Below are positions 19,179 through 26,943 of a stretch of DNA of 64,000 bases, one piece after another. This DNA comes from Verrucomicrobiia bacterium (GTDB lineage: Bacteria; Zixibacteria; MSB-5A5; DSPP01). A program made the position numbers and the translations under genes. The notes beneath the pieces were generated by a model. The model was given only the letters and a program-made list of their open reading frames with translations, was not told the DNA's origin and did no database searches. Within the stretch, counting starts at the first letter, position 1; the number at the start of each line of letters is the position of its first letter. The stretch is taken from positions 1 to 64,000 of the forward strand of contig DATLYY010000073.1 in the NCBI GenBank assembly GCA_035574275.1. The letters are read 5' to 3'.

Positions 19179-20022
19179 ATTCTCTTTCATTTTCCTGCTT
19201 TTTGTCTTCTTTTCATTCTGCATAACCCGGGCAGCCGACTTTGAGATTCAGAAGCTCTCCGAGGGGGTGTATGCCGCCATCGCCCAGCCAAGGGGAAAAG
19301 CGGTTTCCAACTCCGGGTTCATCGTCAACGACAGCGAAGTGGTGGTCATCGATTCCCACATCAGTCCGGAGATGGCCCGGATGTTGCAGGGGGAAATCCG
19401 CAAAGTCACGAACAAACCGATTCGCTATCTGGTGGTCACCCACAAGCACCGCGATCACGTCGGCGGGACGACCGCCTTTGGAGCGGCGGTGGAAATCATC
19501 TCCCACGATAACACCCGGGCGGTCATGGCCGCAGACACAGCCCCAACCTTCCGCGTTCCCACTGTCACCTTCAACCGGAAACTTGTTTTCCATCGTCCCA
19601 ACCGCACCATCGAACTTTTGTATTCCGGGCGGGGGCATACGGACGGGGATGTAGCTGTCTGGCTGCCGGAGGAAAGAATCCTTTTTACCGGTGATTTGTC
19701 CTTCAACGGCTCGGCCGGGGTTATGCGGGACGCGTTTCTGCGGGACTGGGTGGCGACCCTGGAGGAACTCCGCTCCCTATCCGCCAGGACGGTGGTGCCG
19801 GGGCACGGGCCGGTCTTCGACAATGCAGGGCTTTTAAACTTTCAAAATTATCTGACTGATTTCATCCGGGCGGTAAAAGCGCAGGTGGATGCCGGGAAAA
19901 CGCTGGAACAGGCGTTGAAGGATTTTTCCCTGTCCCAATACAAGGATTTGGCCGGGTGGGAGAATTGGCTCCCAATGAATGTCACGCGCTGCTACAACGA
20001 GCTAAAAGGGGAAAGGAAGTAA
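19162..20022 (+). CDS. Exported metallo-beta-lactamase-fold hydrolase
   Basis: 286 residues. A signal peptide occupies ~1-25 (hydrophobic FIFLLFVFFSFC, then TRA-AD), so it probably acts in the periplasm. Metal ligands are all present: THKHRDHVGG (HxHxDH), the His in SGRGHTDGD, the Asp in FTGDLSF and the His in VPGHGP, giving a binuclear zinc site. The family includes lactamases, lactonases, thiol hydrolases and many unknowns. Its substrate is not apparent, and it is more like broad SoxH/cyclase-type hydrolases than true beta-lactamases. The ATG overlaps the end of grpE by 17 nt, so it is co-transcribed with grpE and occupies the dnaK position. Confidence 0.85.
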   Translation: MTSKNRFSFIFLLFVFFSFCITRAADFEIQKLSEGVYAAIAQPRGKAVSNSGFIVNDSEVVVIDSHISPEMARMLQGEIRKVTNKPIRYLVVTHKHRDHVGGTTAFGAAVEIISHDNTRAVMAADTAPTFRVPTVTFNRKLVFHRPNRTIELLYSGRGHTDGDVAVWLPEERILFTGDLSFNGSAGVMRDAFLRDWVATLEELRSLSARTVVPGHGPVFDNAGLLNFQNYLTDFIRAVKAQVDAGKTLEQALKDFSLSQYKDLAGWENWLPMNVTRCYNELKGERK

Positions 20023-20067
20023 TTTTAAAAATTTCCGAGCCCGTTTGGTTTCCCGCTTTTTTGTGAA

Positions 20068-20096
20068 TTGCCTGCTTTCGTTTATCCCGATATATT
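20068..20096 (+). promoter_or_regulatory. Predicted dnaJ promoter, leaderless spacing
   Basis: TTGCCT (20068-20073), a 17-nt spacer and TATATT (20091-20096). The dnaJ ATG at 20105 begins 8 nt after the -10, and no Shine-Dalgarno sequence fits in between. The mRNA should start at or within a few bases of the ATG. Confidence 0.55.
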
Positions 20097-20104
20097 GAAT
20101 AGCC

Positions 20105-21265
20105 ATGGCCAAACGGGACTACTATGAAGTTTTAGGGGTGGAGCGGGGGGCCTCCGAAGAGGATATCAAAAAGGCCTACAAAAAGCTTGCGTTTCAGCAC
20201 CATCCGGACAAGAATCCGGGGGATAAACACGCCGAAGAGAAGTTCAAGGAGCTGGCGGAAGCATACGAGGTTTTGCGCGATCCAGAAAAGCGCCGACGCT
20301 ACGACCAGTTCGGCCATGCGGGAGCACGGTCCGGGGCGCAGTATGCCGATTTCAACTTCGGCGGGTTTGACCTGTCCGACGCCTTGCGCACTTTCATGAG
20401 GGATTTCGGCGGGATGGGGGGGGTTGAGGATATTTTCGGCGAGCCATCCAGAGGCCGGCGCAGAGGTCGGGCGGCCGGCGAGCGAGGGCGGGATTTAAAA
20501 GTCGAAATAAAACTCACCCTCGAAGAAATAGCCAAAGGGGTGGAGAAAACCATCAAGCTGAAGCGGCTGATTCCCTGCGAGGTTTGCAATGGGAGTGGCG
20601 TGGAGCGGGGAAGCGGAAAAACCACCTGCCCGCAGTGCAAGGGAGCGGGAGAAATACGCCAGGTCCGCCAGTCCATTTTTGGGCAGATGATGACGGTGAC
20701 CACCTGTCCCCGTTGCCGGGGAGAGGGGGAAATTATCGAGAAACCCTGCACCAACTGCGGAGGGGATGGCCGGGTTCGGGGCAGTTCCACCATCAACGTC
20801 AAGGTTCCTCCCGGGGTGGCCACCGGCAATTACATTCCTATCCGGGGGCAGGGGGATGCCGGGGCGCGCGGCGGGCCGGTGGGGGACGTGTATGTTTTCA
20901 TTGAAGAGGAAGAGCATCCGGTATTCAAACGGGAGGGAAACGACGTTCTAATTCATTTGCCGATAAGCATTGCCCAGGCGGCCCTCGGCGATGAAATCGA
21001 GGTGCCGACTTTGGATGGGAAGGCGGTACTCAAAATTCCTTCCGGAACGCAGTCGGGCAAAATCTTTCGAATGCGGGGCCGGGGGATTCCGGCCTTGAAC
21101 GGCTACGGCAAGGGGGATCTTCTGGTGCAGGTGGTGGTCTGGGTGCCGACCTCCCTTTCTGCCGAGGAAAAACGAATTTTGAAACAGCTTTCGGAAATGC
21201 CCGGCTTCAAGCCCCCCAAGGATAAAAGCTTTATGGAGCGACTGCGGGAGACCCTTGGTGTCTAA
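20105..21265 (+). CDS. dnaJ: Chaperone DnaJ
   Basis: 386 residues, a full-length type I Hsp40. The J domain (1-~70) has the essential HPD in [12 protein letters not shown] Gly/Phe-rich linker follows ([14 protein letters not shown]). The zinc domain has four CxxCxGxG repeats ([32 protein letters not shown]). The C-terminal substrate-binding domains are complete ([26 protein letters not shown]). It stimulates the ATPase of DnaK, whose gene is not in this window. Its own promoter lies in the 82-nt gap behind the metallo-hydrolase gene. The 3' end overlaps prmA. Confidence 0.97.
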   Translation: MAKRDYYEVLGVERGASEEDIKKAYKKLAFQHHPDKNPGDKHAEEKFKELAEAYEVLRDPEKRRRYDQFGHAGARSGAQYADFNFGGFDLSDALRTFMRDFGGMGGVEDIFGEPSRGRRRGRAAGERGRDLKVEIKLTLEEIAKGVEKTIKLKRLIPCEVCNGSGVERGSGKTTCPQCKGAGEIRQVRQSIFGQMMTVTTCPRCRGEGEIIEKPCTNCGGDGRVRGSSTINVKVPPGVATGNYIPIRGQGDAGARGGPVGDVYVFIEEEEHPVFKREGNDVLIHLPISIAQAALGDEIEVPTLDGKAVLKIPSGTQSGKIFRMRGRGIPALNGYGKGDLLVQVVVWVPTSLSAEEKRILKQLSEMPGFKPPKDKSFMERLRETLGV

Positions 21266-22118
21266 CAGGTACTGTGCCATCGTGGCAGAAATCGACAAGC
21301 GGCTGGAAGATCCGGTGGTGGGCTTCTTTGTCCAGAACCTTTCCCATAATCTGCTTCTGGAGGAAAACGGGAAGAAAATGCGGGTGGTGGGGTATCTTTC
21401 TCCGCGCCTCTCGATTCAAGAGAAAAAGCAGCATTTGGCTCGATTTTTATCCGAACTGAAGGCGGCCAATCCCCGCTGCCTTCCGGGGCGGGCCCTCGTT
21501 CGCTATGAAAAAGAATTTGACTGGGTGGAGGAGTTCAAAAAAAGCTTCCGGCCCCGGCAGGTGGCGCCGGGCTGGTGGGTGGCGGCGCCGTGGCACAAGG
21601 GGCGGCACAAAAATGAAATCATAATTGAGCCGAAAATGGCCTTCGGCACGGGTGAACACGCCACCACCCAGCTTTGCTGTCAAGCTGCCTTGGGTTTGGT
21701 CAGGCCCGGTATGAAAGTGCTGGACTTCGGCACCGGTTCCGGCATTCTGGCAATTTTGGCGGCGAAGCTGGGGGTCGAAGGAGTATTGGGCATCGACAAC
21801 GATTCTTTGGCGATTGAAAATGCGGAGGAAAATGCAATCTTGAACAGGGTTGGTCAGAAAGTCAAACTGAAACTCGGTTCCATCGAGGCCGTGCCGGACG
21901 AGAAGTATGATTTAATCTTTGCAAATTTGATTTTGTCTCAAGTTAAACAATTTTTTCCCCGTTTCAAAAAAGCCCTGAAAAAGGACGGCCTTTTGGTCGC
22001 CTCCGGTGTATTAACCTACCAGTTGGCCGAGCTCGGACGTTTTTTGAACGAACAGGGAGCCGGTTTGGTGGCGTTTGGGCGGGACTGCGACTGGGCGGCC
22101 TTGGTCGTTTCCCCGTAA
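21258..22118 (+). CDS. prmA: Ribosomal protein L11 methyltransferase
   Basis: 286 residues from GTG at 21258 (a TTG at 21255 is adjacent), overlapping the dnaJ stop by 8 nt. The C-terminal Rossmann methyltransferase has motif [16 protein letters not shown], the preceding [14 protein letters not shown] block diagnostic of PrmA, and the ANLILSQ motif IV equivalent. The N-terminal ~90 residues form the L11-recognition domain. PrmA trimethylates L11 using SAM. The dnaJ-prmA-rsmE order is conserved in many bacteria and supports the call. Confidence 0.93.
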   Translation: MSNRYCAIVAEIDKRLEDPVVGFFVQNLSHNLLLEENGKKMRVVGYLSPRLSIQEKKQHLARFLSELKAANPRCLPGRALVRYEKEFDWVEEFKKSFRPRQVAPGWWVAAPWHKGRHKNEIIIEPKMAFGTGEHATTQLCCQAALGLVRPGMKVLDFGTGSGILAILAAKLGVEGVLGIDNDSLAIENAEENAILNRVGQKVKLKLGSIEAVPDEKYDLIFANLILSQVKQFFPRFKKALKKDGLLVASGVLTYQLAELGRFLNEQGAGLVAFGRDCDWAALVVSP

Positions 22119-22120
22119 CG

Positions 22121-22855
22121 TTGCGCTTCGTAACCCAATTTTACGTCGAACCCTGCAATGTGACGGGGGATATGCTTCGTCTTACCGGCGACGAGGCCCG
22201 GCATTGCGCGCAGGTTCTTCGGCATAAGAAGGGGGACCGAATCGCCGCTTCCGACGGGTTGGGGAAGACCTATGAAGCGGAAATTCGGTCCGCCTCCGCA
22301 AAGGAAGTTGAAGCCGAAATCCTAAAATCCGAAACAGGCAAAAACGAACCGAAAACGGAGGTGATTTTGGCCATCGGACTAACCAAAGGGGAGAAGCTGG
22401 ACTGGCTGGTGGAAAAAGCGACCGAAATGGGGGTTAGCGCCATTTGGCCCTATTTTGCTCACTATTCAGAAGTCAAATGGGATAAAAAGCAGGTTGATAA
22501 GAACCTTGCCCGCTGGCAAAGAATCGCCTTGGCGGCTTTCAAGCAGTGCGGACGGTCAGTTATACCCAAAGTCGAGATTTTGAAAAATCTTGCCGAAGTT
22601 ATTAAAAGGAAAGGAGATAGAGAGCTCGTAGCGGCCCATCCAGTGGAAAGTGGAGCTTCGATGTTCGGCGGCTCGTCTTTTGGGCAAGAAATCATAGCCG
22701 TTATCGGGCCGGAAGGCGGGTTTGCCGCCGAAGAAATTGAAACCATCCACCAAGCGGGTGGCCGGTTGGTTTCGCTCGGGCTGCGGCGGCTGCGTACGGA
22801 GACGGCGGGGCTGGTTTTGGCCGCCAAACTGTTTGTACTTAAAGCAGAGCTTTAA
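22121..22855 (+). CDS. rsmE: 16S rRNA (uracil1498-N3)-methyltransferase
   Basis: 244 residues from a TTG at 22121, two bases after the prmA stop. The N-terminal PUA-like part has DEARHCAQVLRHKKGD. The SPOUT catalytic part has LTKGEKLDWLVEKATEMGV, then IGPEGGFAAEEIE and SLGLRRLRTETAGLVLAAK, the knot-forming SAM-binding loops. RsmE makes m3U1498 in 16S rRNA. The alternative GTA/GTG codons nearby are within the first conserved strand, so TTG is the best start. The rpsU promoter begins just after its stop. Confidence 0.93.
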   Translation: MRFVTQFYVEPCNVTGDMLRLTGDEARHCAQVLRHKKGDRIAASDGLGKTYEAEIRSASAKEVEAEILKSETGKNEPKTEVILAIGLTKGEKLDWLVEKATEMGVSAIWPYFAHYSEVKWDKKQVDKNLARWQRIALAAFKQCGRSVIPKVEILKNLAEVIKRKGDRELVAAHPVESGASMFGGSSFGQEIIAVIGPEGGFAAEEIETIHQAGGRLVSLGLRRLRTETAGLVLAAKLFVLKAEL

Positions 22856-22858
22856 CCC

Positions 22859-22887
22859 TTGACAGCCCCATCCCTACCCCGTATATT
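22859..22887 (+). promoter_or_regulatory. rpsU promoter
   Basis: Consensus TTGACA (22859-22864), a 17-nt spacer and TATATT (22882-22887), about 56 nt of leader before the rpsU start. It is the best sigma70 promoter in the window and starts 4 nt after the rsmE stop. Confidence 0.65.
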
Positions 22888-22899
22888 GGTTTGGAGACT

Positions 22900-22917
22900 G
22901 AAGTTAACGCTAACTTC
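22900..22917 (+). promoter_or_regulatory. Hairpin in the rpsU leader
   Basis: GAAGTTA-ACGC-TAACTTC is a perfect 7-bp stem with a tetraloop near the predicted 5' end of the rpsU mRNA. No T tract follows. It could be a protein-binding site or a stabilising 5' hairpin. Confidence 0.4.
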
Positions 22918-22950
22918 CGCCGACGCCTATTGTGAAAGGGGGTCGATTTA

Positions 22951-23151
22951 ATGACCGGCGTTAGAGTGCGGGAAGATGAGACATTCGAGAAGGCCCTGCG
23001 CCGATTTAACAAATCGTGCGAGCGAAGCGGCATTTTGGCCGATTTGAAGAAACATCAGCACTTCGAGAAACCATCCGAACGCAAAAAGAGGAAAATGGCC
23101 GCGGCCAAAAGAAAAGTCCGCCGCCAGCAAATGATGGAAGAATGGGAATAA
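22951..23151 (+). CDS. rpsU: 30S ribosomal protein S21
   Basis: 66 residues. VREDETFEKALRRFNKSCERSGILADLKKH is the S21 core, split here as VREDETFEKALRRF and NKSCERSGI. It is followed by the basic KRKMAAAKRKVRRQ tail. A strong GAAAGGGGG ribosome site lies 7-8 nt before the ATG. S21 aids mRNA docking at initiation. It overlaps the YqeY-like gene by 10 nt; the rpsU-yqeY pair is widespread. Confidence 0.95.
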   Translation: MTGVRVREDETFEKALRRFNKSCERSGILADLKKHQHFEKPSERKKRKMAAAKRKVRRQQMMEEWE

Positions 23152-23588
23152 AAGAGCGAATGGAGGCCGATTTGATCGCCGCCCAGAAAGCGGGGGACAA
23201 AGTCAAACTCGGCGTACTGCGCGTTCTGAAATCCGAAATACGCTACAAGGAAATTGATTTAAAACATCCGCTTACCGACGAGGAGACGATTTTGGTGCTC
23301 TCCTCGTCGGTAAAAAAGCGGAAGGAATCGATTCAAGAATTCAAAAAGGGGAACCGGCCGGATTTGGTCTCCAAGGAGGAGGCCGAACTGGGCATCGTGC
23401 AATCTTACCTCCCCGCCGAACTAACCGAGACCGAACTTTCCGACATCGTAAAATCCACCATCGCCGAAGTCGGCGCCACCTCCAACGCCGATTTGGGAAA
23501 AGTGATGAAAAGCTTGATGCCCAAGGTCCGGGGGCGGGCGGACGGGAAAAGAGTGAACGCGCTCGTCGCCGCACATCTCGGAGGATGA
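23142..23588 (+). CDS. GatB/YqeY domain protein
   Basis: 148 residues from the ATG at 23142, inside the last codons of rpsU. The frame opens further upstream, but family homology starts at GIKERMEADLIAAQKAGD. Landmarks are LGVLRVLKSEIRYKEID, KKRKESIQEFKKGNRPDLV and YLPAELTETEL, with the conserved GKVMKSLMPKVRGRADG near the C-terminus. The fold resembles the tail of the GatB amidotransferase subunit and may contact tRNA; the precise role is unknown. A terminator-like hairpin follows about 25 nt after the stop. Confidence 0.9.
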   Translation: MGIKERMEADLIAAQKAGDKVKLGVLRVLKSEIRYKEIDLKHPLTDEETILVLSSSVKKRKESIQEFKKGNRPDLVSKEEAELGIVQSYLPAELTETELSDIVKSTIAEVGATSNADLGKVMKSLMPKVRGRADGKRVNALVAAHLGG

Positions 23589-23613
23589 AGTTTGTACGGG
23601 AATTGGAAAACCG

Positions 23614-23645
23614 GCTGCCTTAAACGAAAGGAGGGCGGCTTTTTT
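23614..23645 (+). terminator. Probable Rho-independent terminator after the rpsU-yqeY operon
   Basis: GCTGCC (23614-23619) pairs with GGCGGC (23634-23639), with one G-U pair and a 14-nt loop, followed by six T residues (23640-23645). It separates the rpsU-yqeY transcript from cvpA. Confidence 0.5.
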
Positions 23646-23659
23646 CATCGGAGCGCCGC

Positions 23660-23680
23660 CCGGAGAAACGGTTTCTCCGG
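23660..23680. other. Perfect inverted repeat upstream of cvpA
   Basis: CCGGAGAAA-CGG-TTTCTCCGG, a 9-bp perfect stem with a 3-nt loop and no T tract. It lies 40 nt before cvpA. It could be an operator or an mRNA structure. Confidence 0.4.
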
Positions 23681-23720
23681 CGCGGGAAAATACAAACCCT
23701 AACTCACGGAGGGGTGGGTT

Positions 23721-24368
23721 ATGAACTGGTTGGATTTCGTTTTGCTTGCGCTTTTGGTCGGTTCGATCGCCCTGGGAGTCAAGCGGGGACTGATTCGGGA
23801 GGTGATGGGATTTATTGGATTGATCATCGGCGTGGTCATCGCCATCAATAAGGTGGATGCCGTAACGGCCTGGGTGCTTTCCCATATGAAGGCCTCGCCA
23901 GTGGTGGTTTCGTTTGTCTCCTTTGTTTTGATTCTGGCCGCCTTTTACTTCGCCTTCCGGCTTCTGGGACTCCTGTTCAACAAGGCGATTTCCCTTTCGA
24001 GCTTGGGGAAAATCGACCAGGTGGGGGGCGGGCTGGTCGGATTCATCCGCGGCTGGGTTTTGGTGGGGTTTGTTCTGTTTCTGCTTTTTTACCTGCCGTT
24101 TCCCCAGCGGTTCTACGATTCTGTTGAGAACTCATTTTTCGCCCCGGCTTTGACCGGTTCGGTGCCGATGCTGTACGAGAGCACCGATTTTTTACACCCG
24201 CGGAGCCCGGAGTTTATGCCGAAAATTCGCGCCTCGCTCGACCCACGGCCAGCCGAGCGGGGAAACGGCAGCCGGCGGATTGCCTTTGGGCGTGATGACG
24301 GGCGGTATGGGGAGCGGGTTTCGCGCGTTCTGGCCAATCTGGAGGCGCGCTACGGAGAAAATCCGTAA
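23721..24368 (+). CDS. CvpA family membrane protein
   Basis: 215 residues with four predicted membrane helices in the first ~135. The family pattern is visible: NWLDFVLLALLVGSIALGVKRGLIREVMGFIGLIIGV at the start (first two helices), then GGGLVGFIRGWVLVGF. The remaining ~70 residues are a hydrophilic, basic tail. CvpA proteins are inner-membrane proteins linked to colicin V export, envelope stress and biofilm. The start has GGAGGGGTGGGTT upstream. A strong terminator separates it from mutS2. Confidence 0.85.
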   Translation: MNWLDFVLLALLVGSIALGVKRGLIREVMGFIGLIIGVVIAINKVDAVTAWVLSHMKASPVVVSFVSFVLILAAFYFAFRLLGLLFNKAISLSSLGKIDQVGGGLVGFIRGWVLVGFVLFLLFYLPFPQRFYDSVENSFFAPALTGSVPMLYESTDFLHPRSPEFMPKIRASLDPRPAERGNGSRRIAFGRDDGRYGERVSRVLANLEARYGENP

Positions 24369-24396
24369 GGAAAAGAACGGAAAATTGTTTTATCTT

Positions 24397-24432
24397 ACGA
24401 CCCCGGGGTTTACGCTCCGGGGTCGTTTTATT
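24397..24432 (+). terminator. Rho-independent terminator downstream of cvpA
   Basis: ACGACCCCGG (24397-24406) and CCGGGGTCGT (24417-24426) form a perfect 10-bp stem with a 10-nt loop, followed by a T-rich tract to 24432. It is the strongest terminator in the window and ends 12 nt before mutS2. Confidence 0.8.
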
Positions 24433-24444
24433 TGAGGTCAATGA

Positions 24445-26805
24445 ATGATTGCCGACTCGCACAGCAAAGACGCTTTAGAATTTGAGAAGATAAAAAAAAT
24501 TGCCGCCGGATTTGCCCTTTCTCCTGCGGGGGCCGGGAAAATTCTGGCCCTGGAGCCGTCCGACCGGCATGAGGAAATTCAATTTCGTCAAAAGCTGATC
24601 GGCGAGCTTTTGGAGATTGTCAAAAGCAGAACCCCGTTTCCCCTTCAACGTTTTGAAGATTTGGCTGCGCTTTTCCCCAAGCTCGGCATAGAGGGAATCA
24701 TCCTGACTCCCAAAGAGCTCTGGGAGGTGGCCAATTTTGTGACGCTTGTCAACCAGCTGGTCAAGGCGCGCAAGGATTTGGAGGAACGGTATTCTGGGCT
24801 GGCCGGATTTCTTGCACCTTTGGAGACCGATAAAATCTTTCCCAACGCCTGCTTCAAGGCATTGGAGCCCTCCGGCGAGGTTAAAGACAGCGCCACAGCG
24901 CTTTTGAAATCGCTAAGGCAGAAAATCCGGGCTTTCCGGGATAAAATCGAAAATAAGCTCTGGAACATATTGGAAAAAAAGGGGCTGGTCGGGCGGCCGG
25001 AGGGATACGTAACCCTGCGGGAAGGGCGTTACGTCATACCGTTCGGCGAAAAAGATCCGGATTTGAAAAAGGCCATCGTCCACGACCGTTCCGGCTCCGG
25101 GGCGACATTTTTTGTTGAGCCGCTGGCAACCGTTGAGATGAACAACGAGCTGAAAGAAGCGGAACTGGCGGAGGAGGAAGAGGTCAAACGAATTCTGTCC
25201 AATTTGTCCGCCCTCGTCGTAGAGCGGCACGAGAAGTTGGAGAAGGAATTTGAAATTCTTGCGCAACTCGACTGTTTCTTCGGGCTGGCGAGCTTCGGAA
25301 GCCGAATCGAAGGGGTTTTGCCCGAGCTTTCGCAAGAAGACATTGTCCTACGGAGCGCACGCCACCCCCTTTTGCTTTTTCCTAAAGGAGAATATGACCC
25401 ATCCGGGGTGGTTCCCTGTGATTTGACGCTGGGGGAGAGCAATCGAATTCTTTTGATCTCCGGCCCGAATGCGGGGGGCAAGACCGTCACCTTGAAGTTG
25501 GTAGGGCTTTCGACCTTGATGTTTCAATCCGGGTTTCCTCTCCCGGCGAAAGAGGGAACGAAACTTCCGGTTTTTAAGAAGATTTTTGCCACCATCGGGG
25601 ATGAACAATCGATTGAGCTTTCGCTTTCCAGTTTTTCCGCCCATCTCGTCCGCTTGAAAGAGAGTTTGAAGGATTTGACCCCGGACAGCCTGCTCTTATT
25701 CGACGAACTCTTTTCGGGCACGGACCCGAAGGAAGGGGTGGTGCTGGCGGAGGCGTTTTTGGCCTATCTCCACAGGGTGGGCGTGAAGGTTGTAATCACC
25801 ACGCACTATTCCAGCTTGAAGACCCTGCCGGAGGTGTATCCGGCAATGCAGAACGCTTCGCTCGATTTTGACACGAACACCCTGCGGCCCACCTACAAAC
25901 TGCGGCCCGGCATTCCGGGGGCCAGTTTTGCCATTGAGCTTGCCTCACGCATCGGGCTTTTGGAGAACATCGTGAACGAGGCGAGAGGAAAAATTGGCAC
26001 GTCCGAACGGGAGCTTTCCAACCTGCTTGCCCGGCTGGCGGAAAAAGAGCGGGCGTTCGAAGAAAAATCAAGGGAATTGCAAAAGCTTGAACAACGGTTG
26101 TCCTCTGAAAGCCAAGTGCTTGAAGCGGAACGTGAGGAATTCAAACGATTCGAGAAGGAGAAAAGAAAAAAAGTGCTGGAGGAAGCGACCCAGTACGTCC
26201 GCCAGGCAAAAAGGGATATGGAAGCGCTTTTGGAGGCCGCCAAAAAACAGGCCAAAGATAAGTCCGTATTGGAGCAAACGCGCCGGCAGGTGACCGCGCG
26301 GATGCAGGTCATTGAAAAGGAAAGAGAAAGCTTGATGGAGAAAACGGTTTTTTCAGACGAGCCGCTGGAGGTCGGCAAAATGGTTTTCGTCCCTTTTTTT
26401 AATGCAAGGGGAACTCTGGCAAATCTGGACGGCGCCGAAGCGACCGTTGAAATCGAAGGGAAAACCTATAAGCTGAAGCGGGAGGAGGTACGTCTCATTG
26501 CCGCATCGTCTGCCGAAAAGAAGGCGGCAGTTTTTTCCTCGGGATCTTTTGAGGAGGCAGCCTCCATCGAAATCGATTTGCGCGGGCTTTTGGGGGATGA
26601 GGCCGTTTCGGAAGTGGACAAGTTTTTGGACCGGGCACTGTTGTCCGGGGCGCCGTTCGTGCGGCTCATTCACGGAAAGGGAACGGGGGCTTTGAAAAAG
26701 CGAATCGCCGAGTTTCTGAAAACGCATCCCGCCGTTCTGGAAAGCCATCCGGGTGAATCGGGTGAAGGGGGGGAAGGGGTGACGGTTGTCACGCTGAAAA
26801 AATAA
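24445..26805 (+). CDS. mutS2: Endonuclease MutS2
   Basis: 786 residues. It lacks the mismatch-recognition domain of MutS and starts with the MutS2 core helices (DALEFEKIKKIAAGFALS). The ATPase has Walker A GPNAGGKT at ~340-347, Walker B in LLLFDELFSGTDPKEG and the switch His in VVITTHYSSLK. A Lys/Glu-rich coiled coil (~520-635) leads to a C-terminal Smr nuclease domain with IDLRGLLGDEA and LIHGKGTGALKK. MutS2 limits recombination and acts on branched DNA and collided ribosomes in some bacteria. TGAGG precedes the ATG. The gene lies between cvpA and dnaG, a common arrangement. Confidence 0.95.
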   Translation: MIADSHSKDALEFEKIKKIAAGFALSPAGAGKILALEPSDRHEEIQFRQKLIGELLEIVKSRTPFPLQRFEDLAALFPKLGIEGIILTPKELWEVANFVTLVNQLVKARKDLEERYSGLAGFLAPLETDKIFPNACFKALEPSGEVKDSATALLKSLRQKIRAFRDKIENKLWNILEKKGLVGRPEGYVTLREGRYVIPFGEKDPDLKKAIVHDRSGSGATFFVEPLATVEMNNELKEAELAEEEEVKRILSNLSALVVERHEKLEKEFEILAQLDCFFGLASFGSRIEGVLPELSQEDIVLRSARHPLLLFPKGEYDPSGVVPCDLTLGESNRILLISGPNAGGKTVTLKLVGLSTLMFQSGFPLPAKEGTKLPVFKKIFATIGDEQSIELSLSSFSAHLVRLKESLKDLTPDSLLLFDELFSGTDPKEGVVLAEAFLAYLHRVGVKVVITTHYSSLKTLPEVYPAMQNASLDFDTNTLRPTYKLRPGIPGASFAIELASRIGLLENIVNEARGKIGTSERELSNLLARLAEKERAFEEKSRELQKLEQRLSSESQVLEAEREEFKRFEKEKRKKVLEEATQYVRQAKRDMEALLEAAKKQAKDKSVLEQTRRQVTARMQVIEKERESLMEKTVFSDEPLEVGKMVFVPFFNARGTLANLDGAEATVEIEGKTYKLKREEVRLIAASSAEKKAAVFSSGSFEEAASIEIDLRGLLGDEAVSEVDKFLDRALLSGAPFVRLIHGKGTGALKKRIAEFLKTHPAVLESHPGESGEGGEGVTVVTLKK

Positions 26806-26820
26806 ATTTTTATTTGCCGA

Positions 26821-26848
26821 TTGACTTTTCCCGAAACCCGTCTATATT
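26821..26848 (+). promoter_or_regulatory. dnaG promoter
   Basis: TTGACT (26821-26826), a 16-nt spacer and TATATT (26843-26848), about 90 nt before the dnaG start. Confidence 0.55.
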
Positions 26849-26943
26849 AAATTCGTACAAAAAATCCGGCGACCTCCAAAAAACTTTGCTGCGGGAAAAT
26901 AGCCGGTGATATAAACAATAAATTTAGAAAACCGGGATTGGGG

